Shown here: piece after piece, positions 13,218-27,400 of the stretch
Layout of the letters: each line of letters opens with the position of its first letter
Numbering within the stretch: position 1 is the stretch's first letter
DNA from: Saturnia japonica
Lineage: Eukaryota; Arthropoda; Insecta; Lepidoptera; Saturniidae
Direction: 5' to 3'
DNA: 64,000 nt
Assembly: GCA_033032175.1 (NCBI GenBank)
Contig: CM065321.1
Coordinates: forward strand, 1,572,501-1,636,500
Notes under the pieces: model-generated
Database searches by the model: none
The model's input: only the letters and a program-made list of their open reading frames with translations
Told to the model about the DNA's origin: nothing
Program-made: the position numbers and the translations under genes

Positions 13218-13884
13218 CACGACAGTCATTTTAAAAGATATTCAAACCACGCGCTAGCTAGAGCTCTTCTTTTTATTTACTGTCAAATTCAAGAATAGAA
13301 CTAACTACCTATGCATATACAACCTACATAGAGTAATCATAGTACCTAGACGGGAGACGTATATCACGGCGTCTGGAAGTACTAGGGCCGAGTTGTCTTA
13401 CTATAACCTTTATTTTTTAAATCGTTTACCTTAGCTGACATTCCTAACCCTGGTAAAGTTGGAATGAAAAATTTCAGTTCAATGACTTATGTTACACATA
13501 GATATATACGATACAAACTAAATCCAGCTTCGTTACATTCTACAGTCATGCATTAAATATACGATTACCTAATGAGACACATCCACCCATATATCATTTT
13601 GAACCTGCTATTTACGCCGAGTATTCGGCAGTACCCATACCTTGTAGACCGGGTATCGATATTTGAAGGTATGTCTCACGCCTATCACGATCCTGTATAC
13701 ACTAGTGTTGTAAAACTTCGTTTAACTATCAATAAATCAAACCGAACTGTACGTTTTAAAACGACATAGAGAAAGAGCATTTATTTCAGGTATAGAGAAA
13801 CAGAAATCATATCACTAATTTATTATCATAAACTCTTGTCGTTATTCTGATGATTGATGAATCTGATGTTGGGTAATTTGCATC

Positions 13885-14450
13885 GTCTATACAATTAATA
13901 AAATTGAAGTGTTTGTTTATACTTTCAAAATATCAGCTTTTTACTGAATTCATATGAAAGTATAGGTATATGATATCTGACGATACCTATAACAAAAACG
14001 CAAATTTTTTACATTTTTATTTGTCTCTCTGTTTGTTACTTGTAATCTCCAAAACAGTTGGACCTGTTTTAACGGGATTTTAGCTGGCAAAAAGCCAATG
14101 TTAAAAGAAGTAACTTAAGCTACTTTTACTGTAGAAAAAAATTACAGTCCCTGAAAATAAAAAAGAACTGGCCATGGTGAATCAATTCTGGCACTGAAAT
14201 GAGTTACGCTGAGTAAATCATAAGAGATATGTACCTATATCAAACTAATGTAGTACATAATTTTAGATATTAAAAAGACATCCAAATAAGTCAGCGAGAG
14301 CCTGAGAGCACATGTTTATCTTCTAAGGATTACCCACAACAATCATTTTTATCTTTAAAACGACTAGGAGTGGGAGTAGCACGATTCGCGCGTATTTCCA
14401 ATCGACGGCATTCTGTAGTCCATGCGAACGAAGTCGCGGCCACAGCTAGT
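13885..14450 (+). repeat. Interspersed repeat family R3, copy 1
   Basis: It starts ctatacaattaataaaattg, has an internal 'aatctccaaaacagttggac' block and ends ggccacagctagt. The same layout is seen at 26208-26730 (plus). Partial copies lie at 32290-32575 and 59930-60240 (minus) and about 57200-57400. No coding capacity was recognised. This resembles non-autonomous repeats frequent in Lepidoptera; the class is not assigned. Confidence 0.6.
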
Positions 14451-15422
14451 GCATTATATTATTCGTTGTTGTAATAATTGTTAAAGAAGGTTGCAACGTG
14501 AAACCTATTAAACTTGTTAGTTATTGTATAAATAAAAAAAAAAGATTGATATGTGTAGGTACTGTCAACTAGACTATTGTTTTAATAAATAATTTTTTTT
14601 TTTCTATTGCTTTTAATAAATCTTATTTAAAACTCCGTTCACTTTATGAATAATAACAACCCCCAGGTAGAAACGTAGCTTTTTTTATTATTTGTTATAT
14701 CCATTAAGAACAGGCGAAGGAAATGAACTGCTATCTTACGAGATTGTTGGTAATTAAGTTAAAATTTTGTAATTTCTTTACATGATTGTGTTTGGCTACA
14801 TTCAAGAATCTATACCAATATTAAAAAGACGAAATATTTGATTTTTTGTTTGTAATAGATAAACTCAAAAAATAATGGAGCGATTTTTAAAGTTCTTTCA
14901 CAAATATAATGCTACAGTATCAGTCAGTAACATAAGCTATATTATAAATTGAGAAAAAAAAATTATTCCTTATAAAAACGTCGATTGTTTTTATACAAAG
15001 TATAAATTTGTCGTATAAAATTAACACGGGTGAAACCGTGGGGCGCAGCTAGTTGTAAATTATTATATGGTACTTATCAAAACTTCAATTTCCTTCATAT
15101 CCATTCCTGTGATCAGTTCTTCTATGAATTAAATAATTAATTTAATCAATCTCAGATTTTACTCTTAGATCGACGTCCCTATCATAGACAAATGACCAGG
15201 TCCCTATCCCTAGTGTACAGCTGATTTGAGCGCTTTGCTTGTTTTGTTTTTGCCAATCGTATTTATTTATATTATATGTCTTTAAAGAGACATGTTAAAA
15301 TACATTCTCTAGTTAGACTGGTTTGTAAATTAATTTGAACATAATTATATTTACTTACGTGTATTTTGTAAATATAACCTTTAAATCACAGATATGTATT
15401 ATAAAATTTTCTTTAGTTAAAT

Positions 15423-18400
15423 ATGAAAATGGATCAAACTTCGGCAAAAAAAACGATAAAAGAAGGACAAGCAGAGATATGTGTGGGAACGGAGAAAGTA
15501 TTTTACAATCCTGTCCAAGAATTCAACCGGGACCTGAGTATAGCTGTTCTCACATTGTTTACGAATGACTATAAAAGTGAAAAACTAGCAAAGAAATCGA
15601 AAAAAGGTTATACAGCTGATAACGAAAATAAAATGGAATCCGAGGTTTGTTATCTCAAGTTACGTACCGTCAAATTGAGACTTTATATTTTTTATACTGA
15701 GATCATTTTATAATTAGGCTAATGGCCTGTACATATATAATAAGCGTCGATACCATTAAATTATTCGTTTATAAAATAACGATTTTGGTAAAGTGAACAG
15801 GTAGAATATAATCAAGTCAATTTTTTCGTTTAGTGAACTCTTTATTGTCCTTTCTCTCACAGCTCACATTATTCGGTAGACATGGCTCTCTAATAAATTA
15901 TATATTAATTATTGAATATCGTAACAATTTAGTGTAGTGCAGAAGTTAAGTATTGTTTTGTGTATTGACATGAAAAGGGAAAAAATTGCAAATTAGCCAG
16001 AAAATATGACAGTAACATTTTCAGAGGAATACATGCTCCATGAAGTGTTGTGGAAGTTGTAAAAATTTACTTAAACCCTTGTAAATGCTCACCCACTTAA
16101 AAATGATTCAATATTTAGTTAATTAATTTACAACTTAATACATGTAAACAGGCCTTAAGGTGAGTTCCAAACAATAGTCAGCCATTTAAAATTCACATTT
16201 TGCATGTCTAAGTGTCTTGATTTTGCATATTTAATGGATATAACCACTAAACTTTCAATTAAATATTTATCTGAAACTTGTTTTTCATTCATTAATTCCT
16301 CACCTCCGGTCTGGCAATCGACCCGCTCAACGTCGCTTCAAAATTTGACTTGAGCGGCAATCAGCGCTCTCATCGCTGATGACGGTTGCTTGTTTTTGGT
16401 CGATTTGTGCTGCCATATTAATACTGCTATCCCTTACAAACATATTTATTATTAAAACTAAAGACAAGGACAAAATGTTAAGGCCAAAATAAAACGTCAT
16501 ACTGACACCATTATATTCGTAGTTCAGTTCGTTGCTAACCGCTGGAAGTGGCGAGTGATTGTTGTTTTAAAATTGACTATTTCGGTGTTTGTGTTTGTTT
16601 TTGTGCGGAAAAATATTACAAAGAAATGAATAGGTATGTACTAAATCATTGTAAGATAATACATTTCAAATTTGAGAAGTTTTTAGTTCATTTTTCGTCA
16701 AATTCCCACACCAAGTCGAGTTGTAACCTAAAAATTTTTCCAGTTTTTTTTAATAAATTTAATAAAGTAGCTACATTTACAGTAGGAATATGATTAATAT
16801 CTATAGTATAACTAATTATTAACGTAATAAAAGTGTCCATTCGTTACATTCTTTCCCTATTTCACAAAAAATGCGCATTTTTAACGGTCGAAAAGCACTT
16901 GACGCTTGTTCAACGGTTCTGTCAAACATATGATGGTGATCGTGTCGGGCAAGATGGAAACGGTTTTCAAGTTAATAATTATTGTTGATATTTTGTGATT
17001 GGTTTTTTTTATTCTTATTTTTAATGCTAATAATATCTGATATCACTATTAATTTACATGTATTTTATTATAAATAAAAAACTTTCAAGTTCATAATTAT
17101 TGTTGATATTGTATATTTCTTGTAAAAGTGATATCTATACTTTTCCTACTCGCCGGCAAGTTTAGGTATGTAAACCAAGTGCATTTCGGCAAAAAATGTG
17201 AACGTTTAACGTCGATTTATGAAATGTTCTTGGAAGATAACATGGTATTATATTTTATAATTCTGTTAGTAAATTTAATCTAAATTGAAAATAAGAAGTT
17301 TGTTTCACAAAGTAATGAGTAGAACTTACTCTAAACTGGTAATGTTCGATCATACCTTTTTTCTATAGATTTTAACGTCTTTGTTTATGTTGCTTGTAAA
17401 TAAAAAACTATACACTTTTACAGTGCTAAAATTTTATGAGCCATTGTTTATGAACCCGACTTTAAAATAAACACTTGACAAAGGGCTTCCGACCGTCGTT
17501 GTTCTCGGAATTTAATTTTAAACCTTTGTTTATTTTACTGCGCTTGACCTTGGGGTCCCTTGAGAGTGTTATCTTTCGAATGTAATAATATAAAAAATTG
17601 CTACGAGTGGTGCAGGCATTTAATTTTATGTTATAGTTATAGTATTTGTAATGTTAATAAAATAAATATTTCTGACATTAATTTAATTTTTTTTAAATTA
17701 TCGCAATTTTTTTTTTTTTTTTATGCAATCCTAACAAATATTCTCATATCTTATTTTTAGTGTAGGTTTACAAAATAAATGAAACACATATCAGTTTAAA
17801 TTGTTTATTTATCAGTTAAATCAGTTCATAAAGAATAGAAAAACTATAGTTTTATATATAGGTACTATACAAAATTACTGCTAAATAAGTAAATTACTGC
17901 ACGCCCGCGGACTTTAGCGTTTGCGCGGGAATACCCCCTGCCGCTTGAGCGTTTTTTCCAAAATGGCGGCCTGCCGCATAAACGGTTCATTGCTTTTATT
18001 ATTCACACAGAATTTTCATCCACCTCAATTCCCTTCTTCCCAATTGTTTTACACCATCAAAATCAGCAGTATATAACCTAAATTCCAACCGGTTTTGTTA
18101 TTGCATGTTACAAGCTTATGCCTTCAGTTCTGAAGCCTCCCACAAAAAAAATTATCTGCTGCCTACTCCTAACTGATCAAGTCATATTTCAAACAAACCA
18201 AAAAACTAGATCAAAATCTGTTCAGCCACTTGGGAGCTACAAATGCTACAGACAGATGCACAGGTATACATGTTAAACTTGTAACACCCCTCTTTTTGTG
18301 TGGGGGGTAAAAAGAAATATAAATTCAAAAAACCATGTGTTTGCGCCTCTTTATCGTATTGTGAATCGATGTTATAATGTCCCATCCCTTAAATCCCCCC

Positions 18401-21400
18401 CCCCCCCCCCCGCTCCATCTATTTTCCTACGGTTGGCTGGTACCTCTCGTCGTACGCGCCAGTGTCTTCGTTGATTTAGCATAAAACGAATCGTATCGCT
18501 CCGACAAAATCGTGCCGTTGAGCCTGACCATGTGCACATATCAAAACCCTTGTAATTTGGAAGAAAGGATCCATCTTCGGGCAGTTTGTGACTCAAAATT
18601 GTGAGTACCTCTTTTCCTATCCTACCTATATTTGTTCCCCATTATCGCATCGGTTCACATATGAGTTTCACTTAGCATTCGTAGGTACATTAAAATCTTT
18701 AATCTTTAATTTTGATAAATCCATACAGTCCACTCATTATCGCGCAAACACTATAATTATTGGTACTTCGCACCGGATTAGACCATGTTTGATGGTTTGA
18801 AAAGATAGATATAGTTTGGTTACCGTTTGTAAAATTTTCGTTCATATGATTTCGAGTTATCCGCTATTTGGTTGGTGGGTAACAGATACGTAATTAATTG
18901 AATTTTCTAGTTGTTATCTAGTGTCGTATCGTTTCGTTTCGTATAACTAGGAAATATCGCATATTACGTTCTCCAGCGCTCATATTTCGATTGTAGGTAG
19001 GTAGATTAATAATCGTCGTTCGTTTGTTTGCTATGTGTACGGGCCGAGTGGTTCAATAGGAAGACTCAATTTATGTTATTTCCATATAATAATTATCGTT
19101 TGTGTGTATTATTTCGTAAGTTAGGACGTCTGTATATACGTATCGTGTCATAGAACCGGTTTGTAATAAGTAAATACTTACCTTAATTTTTTTGGTATAC
19201 CTACATAATTCACAATGTCGGTTGAACAAAAATTACAATTTTTACATGCTAAAAAGGAAAGATTATTCGCTCGTGTTCAAACTATTTCTAGCCATGGGGC
19301 TAAAATTGAATTTGATTCATTTAAAGAATTGTTTTTAAATGAACATAGCACTAGTAATAGGACAGGGTTGCCACCTATCGAATTACCAGAGTTCAATGGG
19401 GACTTAAAGTCATGGCCCTTATTTTACACTAGTTTTAACAACACGGTACATCTTAATTTATCGTTATCGTCAGCTGAGAAGTTATATTACTTACTAGGAA
19501 AATTGACTGGTAAGGCACAGGCCGTTTTTGCCGGCATTACGCCGAGTGCCGATAACTATCAGCTCATTTACCAATCGCTCGTAAATAAGTACGAAGACAA
19601 ACGTATGCTAGCCTCGTCGTACTTAGACCAAATATTCGATTTAAAACCTGTAAGTTCGGCCACAGCCGCTAATTTAGAATTATTTTTGGACAAATTTTCT
19701 TCATCGTTTGCTGCGCTTAAAAATCTGGATATAAAGGACCTAACCGATTACATTTTTCTTTACATGGCCTTAAAAAAGTTAGATCCAGACACTATTCGTG
19801 CGTTTGAGTTAGATAACCGCACGCAAGCGATTCCGTCGTTCGACAATTTGGTCACATTTGTACGTGACAACATTAAAATATTATATAGGACGCAACCTGA
19901 CAATCGTAAGTTGTCGAACAAATCGAACGCAACTATTAATAAGAGTAAACCTAGACATGTTTATGTGAATACTTCATCGTCGTCGTCCCAACATAGAGAA
20001 AAATGTTCACTGTGTAACTCGCATCATGATCATTTGTATAGTTGTCCCGAATTTCAAAAATTGTCACCGGTTGAACGTTTTCGGTTCATAAAATCAAAAA
20101 ATCTTTGTTTAAATTGTTTCAATAACAATCATCATTCTACCGATTGCAAGTCAAAATATAGTTGTCATAAATGTAATAAGAGACATCATTCTATGTTGCA
20201 TTTTGAACCTACAACCTCCGATAAAAATGAAGTAGGATCGAATCAGCCTAGGCGCGCGGTTGAGAAGCATCATAGTCAAGTAAATAATCAGAGTGGGAAC
20301 TCAACCTCTCCACATACCGAGATAACATTGTGTAATTTATCTAGTAGTGAATCGAACTCGAGAAAACATAATTCGTCAGTTTGTGGAATGCGAGCGAGTG
20401 CCGCGACCACGACCGCGACCGTGTCCGCGACCGCGACCACGACAACGACATCGACCGTGTTGTTGGGTACCGCTATCGTTGTCGTTATTGATAATCATGG
20501 GAGGAACCATAATGTTCGGATTTTGTTAGACAGTGCTTCCCAGAGTAATTTTCTAACTCGTGCTTGTTATCAACGTTTGGGCTTGAATGATTTTACTAAA
20601 TTAAATAGTTTTACCGTAAAGGGAATTGGGGGTTCAACTAAAATTATACAAGGATCGACTAATTTAAAATTCTATTCTCGTTTTGATCGTAATATTGACT
20701 TCAATATAGAGACACTGATTGTCGATAAAATAACGGAATGTTTACCTACCACCGCGGTGGACAATTCGGTTATGTTGAATTTCAAAACATTGCCACTGGC
20801 TGACAATACTTTCGATGTGCCAGGTGAAGTTGAGATGCTTATCGGAGCATCATTATTCCCGGACCTTTTATTATCTCGCAAGGTGTATGGTCACCCTACT
20901 CATATCGCACCTGTTGCTTTGGAAACCGTCTTGGGTTATGTTGTTGTCGGTTCGGTGCCCGCTCGTTTGGATTATAGGAGTTCGTCAATTTCGTGTTGCT
21001 GTGTCGAAGATCCTTTGGAATCTGCGGTACGCAGGTTCTGGGAACTAGAGGAAGTCAACATGCCGCCGTCAATCAGTTCGGATGACGAGGACTGCGAAAA
21101 TTTGTATTCACGAACTACTATGCGCGACAAGGACGGTCGATATGTTTTCGCGCTGCCATTTAAAGGTGATGTGTTCTCATTGGGAGACTCGCGTCGAGTG
21201 GCGGAAAGACGCTTCTTATGCTTAGAGCGTAAGATGCTAGCTTCGCCTGACTTAAAACTCGCCTACGATGCAGTAATTCGAGAATATCTGGAAAAGGGTT
21301 ATTTATCGCTCGCGCCTCAAGAAACGGACGCTACTCGAGATTTACCTAGCTATATCATACCTCATCATGGAGTCATTAGGGAGGAAAAAGTTACAACTAA

Positions 21401-24400
21401 ATTACGCATTGTACTCGACGCTAGCGCTAAAACTAGTTCATCGGTTTCCCTTAATGATATTCTATATAGAGGTTAAAATCATCAAAGGGATTTATTCGAC
21501 GTTATCATTAATTTTCGTCTTTTCGCAATCGCTCTTTCGGCCGATATTCGGCAAATGTTTTTGTGCATGGGAATTCGCGAAAGCGATCGTCGATTCCAAC
21601 GCATACTGTATCGTTTTTCGTCGGACGAACCGCTTAAAACTTATGAATTTAATCGTGTTTGTTTCGGACTGAAGTCGAGTCCCTTCCACGCTCTCAGAAC
21701 TATTAAACAACTTGTCGAAGATGAGGGTGAAGCATATCCTACTGCGAAAAATATTATTAACACTGGACTTTGCATGGATGACCTGGCTTATTCAGTCCAT
21801 AACGAAGCTGACGCCGTAGCTACCACGGCAGAAGTGATCGCGCTCATGAAGTCTGGCCAGTTTGATATTGTAAAGTGGAATAGTAACTCGCAGGCAGTGA
21901 TCGATTCAATTCCCCCGCCGCATCGTTTGTCATCAGTTTTGGAATTCAACGAGTCAGACCGGCATAAAATTTTAGGTCTATGTTGGTCTCCCACCACAGA
22001 TTTGTTTGGTCTCAGTATAAACAAGCCCGCCGAGATTTGTACTAAACGAGGCATTTTATCGTGTGTTGCTAGAATTTGGGATCTAATGGGCTTCGTAGCA
22101 CCTGTTGTATTATATGCTAAACTTCTTATCAAATATTTATGGCTGTGTAATTGTAATTGGGACGATCCGCCCCCTCCTCGCATCGTTGAACTATGGACTC
22201 GTTTTAAAGAGGAGCTTCCCTTGCTTTCGCGAGTCAAAATACCTCGTCACGTGGGCATTACACCGGATGCCGCCGTGACTATTATTGGATTCGCCGATGC
22301 GAGTGAGAAGGCTTACGGGGGAGTCGTATATTTTCATGTTTGTGTCGACGGAAGCAATTCCATATTCTTGGTAAGCGCAAAGTCAAAGGTTTCGCCTCGC
22401 AAAGTTGTATCGCTCGCTAGATTGGAACTTTGTGCTTGTCTAGTACTGGCTAAACTCATTCGTAAAATAGTTAACACCTGTGGTAGTCGTTGTAACATGA
22501 ATAATATTTACGCCTTTTCAGATTCGACTGTATCACTTTGTTGGGTTCATTCGTCGCCCCACCGTTGGGACACATTCGTATCCAACCGAGTGGCTAAGAT
22601 ACAGTCGGATTTGTCATCGGATAAGTTTTATCACGTATCGGGGGTCGATAACCCAGCTGATTGTTTGTCGCGCGGTCTTACACCTGCACAACTGCTTAAT
22701 CACCCGCTGTGGTTCAGTGGTCCGTCCTGGGTTAAATCGAATCCAGATCAGTGGCCAGTTTCGAAGTTTATTCCTTCCACGGTAGCTGATCCACCCGAAG
22801 AGAAGAAGCACACCTTTCACGTTTCGTCGTCTAGTGAACCGATTTTAATATCGTTAGCTAGTCGTTTGTCGTCTTGGTCGAAATACTTGCGTTGCGTAGT
22901 TTATATATGTCGTTTTTTGAAATTATTACCTCGAACGGACTACGTAGCCGCATCTGATCTTGATTACGCTGAGTTGATGGTATTGCGTCAACTTCAGACT
23001 TCGTGCTTCACCACTGAAATTGCAAACTTACAAGTAGGTAGACACTGTAGTCGTAAATTTCAGTGTCTAAAGCCATTTTTGGATAATGGATTGATCAGGG
23101 TAGGTGGTCGTCTGTCAAACGCGGAATTAGATTACAATCACAAACATCCTATCGTTCTACCGCGTACAGATCATATATTAAATCTTTTGATTGACTATCA
23201 TCATAAAATTAATTGTCATGCTGGCCCTGACTTATTAACGTCGATTTTGCGCCAAAACTATTGGATATTTTCTGCACGCAATATAATTCGTAGTAGAGTA
23301 CATAAATGTGTTCCATGCTTTCGTTTACGGCCTAAGCCAATCTACCCTGAGATGGCAGATCATCGTTCGTGCCGTGTCGTTCAAGTCGTGAAACCTTTCA
23401 TTCATACTGGCACCGACTACGCGGGACATTTCAAGGTCACAATATCACGAGGTCGCGGTATTAGGTCTGTGAAGACGTACGTTTGCTTGTTCGTTTGTAT
23501 GACCACTAGGGCCGTACATATTGAGTTGTCTGGCGATTTAAGCACCTCGAGTTTTTTGTCAGCTTTTAAGCGTTTTATATCCCGCCGCGGTCCTATAGGT
23601 CGCGTATATTCAGATAACGGAACTAACTATATTGGAGCTAAACGTTCGCTTTCCGAATTGCATTCGTTTTTGCGTTCTAAATATTTCAATACAGAGTTCG
23701 CCCAAGTATTAGCTGAAAACCGTATAACGTGGGTATTAAATACTCCAGCTGCTAGTCATTTCGGAGGCAACTGGGAGGCTAATATAAAAAGTTTGAAAAC
23801 TCATTTGTATCGCGTTATCGGTGAACAAATTCTATCGTTCGAAGAACTGTCTACAGTTCTCATTCAAATCGAAGCCGTGATGAATTCTCGGCCCTTATGC
23901 CGCACCCTGTCGAGTGACCCATCTGAACCCCTCGCCCTTACTCCAGCACATTTTTTGAATACCACGCCTTTAAAGTATTTCCTTCTAAGGAAATTACGGA
24001 GGATAGCCTACATCTTCTGTCGCGAATAGATCTTTTAGATAAACTAGTACAGTCGTTTTGGAAGCGTTGGAGAATGGAATATTTACACACTCTGCAGTCG
24101 AGACAGAAGTGGAATACCCCTAGCGAACCGGTTGCTGTGGGCACAGTGGTGATTCTTGTTAATGACAATGCACCTCCCCTGCATTGGCCGATGGGCATTG
24201 TTGAGGAGGTATTTCCTGGCTCAAATGGAGTCACGCGTATTGTGAGAATTAGGACGGCCACAGGTTCATATCTGCGGCCTGTTATACGCCTCTGTCCCTT
24301 GCCAAACCAATAGTGGCGTAATAGTAGTTTAGAGATATTATAGTACATTTTAAGTTTAGTATTTAGTATCATTTTGTTATAAAGTTAACTTTGTTTCGTT

Positions 24401-27400
24401 TCGGTTTGAATTTTTTCTTTTAGATTAGTTTCGTTTGTTTAGAAGGAACGGGTTCCTTCTAGCTGGGGGGAATGTTTGCGCCTCTTTATCGTATTGTGAA
24501 TCGATGTTATAATGTCCCATCCCTTAAATTCCCCCCCCCCCCCACGCTCCGTCTATTTTCCTACGGTTGGCTGGTACCTGTCGTCGTACGCGCCAGTGTC
24601 TTCGTTGATTTAGCATAAAACGAATCGTATCGCTCCGACAAAATCGTGCCGTTAGCCTGACCACGTGCACATATCAAAACCCTTGTAATTTGAAAGAAAG
24701 GATCCATCTTCGGGCAGTTTGTGACTCAAAATTGTGAGTACCTCTTTTCCTATCCTACCTATATTTGTTCCCCATTATCGCATCGGTTCACATATGAGTT
24801 TCACTTAGCATTCGTAGGTACATTAAAATCTTTAATCTTTAATTTTGATAAATCCATACAGTCCACTCACTATCGCGCAAACACCATGTCTACTGAGTAA
24901 TTTAAATGGTTAATTAAGTTGATAATCTAAATGGATTTTTTATATACATTATGAATTTTTTATGCAGTCTTTTAAAAAAATCATATTATTCTTGTGATAA
25001 AAGGCAATGGAGATGACAGTAATTTGTAATGCAGGAAGAGAACACCCTAAAAAGACTCGGATGAACTGTGTGAAAACAAGAAGACATGCACCAAGCCACA
25101 GTGAAGTTGTAAAAGTCATCTGAGGCTTCAGGGCACTTATGGCTAACAGTATAGTCAGTTCTAAAAATATTTACTGGCAGCTTCTGTATGAGTCTTATTT
25201 CTTCTTGCTCTGTTCTACATCAATATTCTTTTTTAGGTTGATATAACAATATTAGAAGCGTTATCAGCAACAGGTCTGCGTAGCATACGTTATGCTAAAG
25301 AAGTGCCAAATGTAACAAAGATAATAGCAAATGACCTCTCACAGCAAGCTGTGGCGGTGATAAAAAATAATGTAACTTATAATGAAGTAGAGGAACTGGT
25401 TGAAACATCTCATGATGATGCTTGGTGAGATATCTTCTTTAATATCCTAAAATTTATCTTTACAATCAGTGAGGTGACTGTATGCTTGTAAAATTAAAGT
25501 TTCTTGTGTCCTTCAATACTGGATGGATGGAAGAACATGCCTTGTGGTATTCAGCTCACGAATGTATGAAATAAACTGCAATAAAGTATTCATTCGTTCA
25601 TTTATTCAATCATTTGTTCTTTCATTCATTCATTATCATGGGGTCAATGATCACTACAGTATATTGATAAGAATGTCTACTAAAAAAGGTTTTTTGGCAT
25701 TATTTTATTTATTTATTAAAAATAGTTTTAATGGTGTAATAATGTATACATAGTAATTTTTACATGGTTATTATTTTCAAAATATTAAATATTTAAAACA
25801 TTTTTTCAAAAGTTGTCTACTCCCTGGGTCTGATTTCCCATATACAGTTTTATTTAAACACTGGCTGTGCCCCACGGCTTCACCCGTGTTAAATTTATTC
25901 GACAAAGTCCGTACATCGCCGCCGCACCGCCGCGAACGCGCCCATATAGTTAGATGTTCCATTTCCTGTATTTTCTGACAGTTTGCCAAATTGTTTGACC
26001 TTCATAGTTACTGCTCAGTGCCTAAGGAGTGCCTTAGGCACGTAGCGTGAAGCTCTACTTATAGCCAATACTTTTCCTCATGAGTCTGTCTATCATATTA
26101 TATATACAAGAATAATTTTTCGAATCTGAATGGTAGTTCCCAGAGATTAGCATGTTTAAACAAACAAAACCAAGGATCAAACGAAAAATCTCATCAGCTC
26201 TATTATATCTATACAATTAATAAAATTGAAGTGTCTGTTTGTAATGTCAAAATGACAGTTTTTTTCTAAATGCATATGGAAGTATATAGGATACTTATAA
26301 CAAAAAGCCAATTTTTAAAATTTTTGTCTGTCTGTCTGTTTGTTCCGGGTAATCTCCGATACGGTTGGACCGATTTTGGAGGGACTTTCACTGATAGATA
26401 GCTGATGATACAGGGAGTAACTTACATTACTCTTAATTTAGAAAAAGAATTAGGGTTCCACACAAATAAAATAAAAAACTGGTCATGGTGTATCAATTCG
26501 GGCGCTTAAATGACTTATGCTGAGTAAACTATAAGAGATATAGCAAATTAATATACTACAGAGTTATAGGCATTAAAAAGACCTACAAAAAATTTCGGGA
26601 GAGTATACATGTATCATCTAAGGAATACCCACAATAAGCATTTTTGTCTTTAAATAGCCGGGAGCGGGGGAGCGAAATTCGCGCGGGCATTCTGTATCCA
26701 CGTGAGCAAAGCTACGAGGAAAATTAAATGATTTTTTTTGCGATGGCATTGTATGTAGTGTATACATATTTATATCTTTTAGCCTAGATAAGCTTTGTAG
26801 CTGCTATAGGGACTGTAGACAAACTTTGAAACAGTTACTGAGTTATCGACTTTAAATAATGCACAAGCTAAACAAGATAATCGGCTAATTTCAGATTAGT
26901 AGAGTGATGTTTTGTCACTTTTGATCCAGCACTGTTTGTGCTCTGTGCGATAGAGATGACACGACGCTCAATGAAGTTGAAAGTAGCCGGTTATCTCCTT
27001 GTTTAGCTCCATTTGCATTATTTACTGCCTGTAACAGTACTTACAATTTTTAATATATACTATTTATGATTTTACAGTATGTTAATGTACACGCATAAGC
27101 AATATACGAAACGCTTTGCTGCAATAGACCTTGACCCTTACGGCTGCCCTTCCATATTCCTCGACTCAGCTGTGCAGAGTGTACAGGATGGAGGCCTGCT
27201 GTTAATCACTGCAACGGACATGGCAGTCCTGGCTGGCAATTCACCGGAGACTTGTTATTGTAAATACGGAGCTGTTAGTTTAAAGACAAAGTGCTGCCAT
27301 GAAATGGTAAGTTATATGGTTGACACTTTGAAGTTATAATGGTTCATATGTGTTTAGAATTTCAAGTTATTTATGTGTACATATTTGACAGGTTTGAGCT

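Larger units (their letters stand above)
11832..15422. promoter_or_regulatory. Divergent intergenic region between the BTB gene and TRMT1
   Basis: The region separates two genes transcribed away from each other, so promoters of both should lie here, but no clear TATA-plus-initiator arrangement was recognised. It contains an imperfect direct repeat at 13147-13217, an interspersed repeat at 13885-14450, a short repeat end at about 14985-15055 and a tRNA-like fragment near 12359-12400. No other gene was seen. Confidence 0.5.
18338..24883 (+). mobile_element. BEL/Pao LTR retrotransposon, nearly intact
   Basis: The 6546-bp element is flanked by a 5-bp target duplication CCATG (18333-18337 and 24884-24888). 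The LTRs begin TGTTTGCGCC and end GCGCAAACA. The 5-prime LTR is 18338-18750 and the 3-prime LTR is 24473-24883. They differ by about five substitutions, a one-base indel and the length of a poly-C tract, so the insertion is fairly recent. It carries one Gag-Pol frame with one stop and one frameshift. It lies in intron 1 of TRMT1 in the sense orientation. Confidence 0.96.

Noticed and set aside
21788..22237. 149-codon minus-strand open frame
   Set aside because: Antisense to BEL/Pao reverse transcriptase and RNase H.
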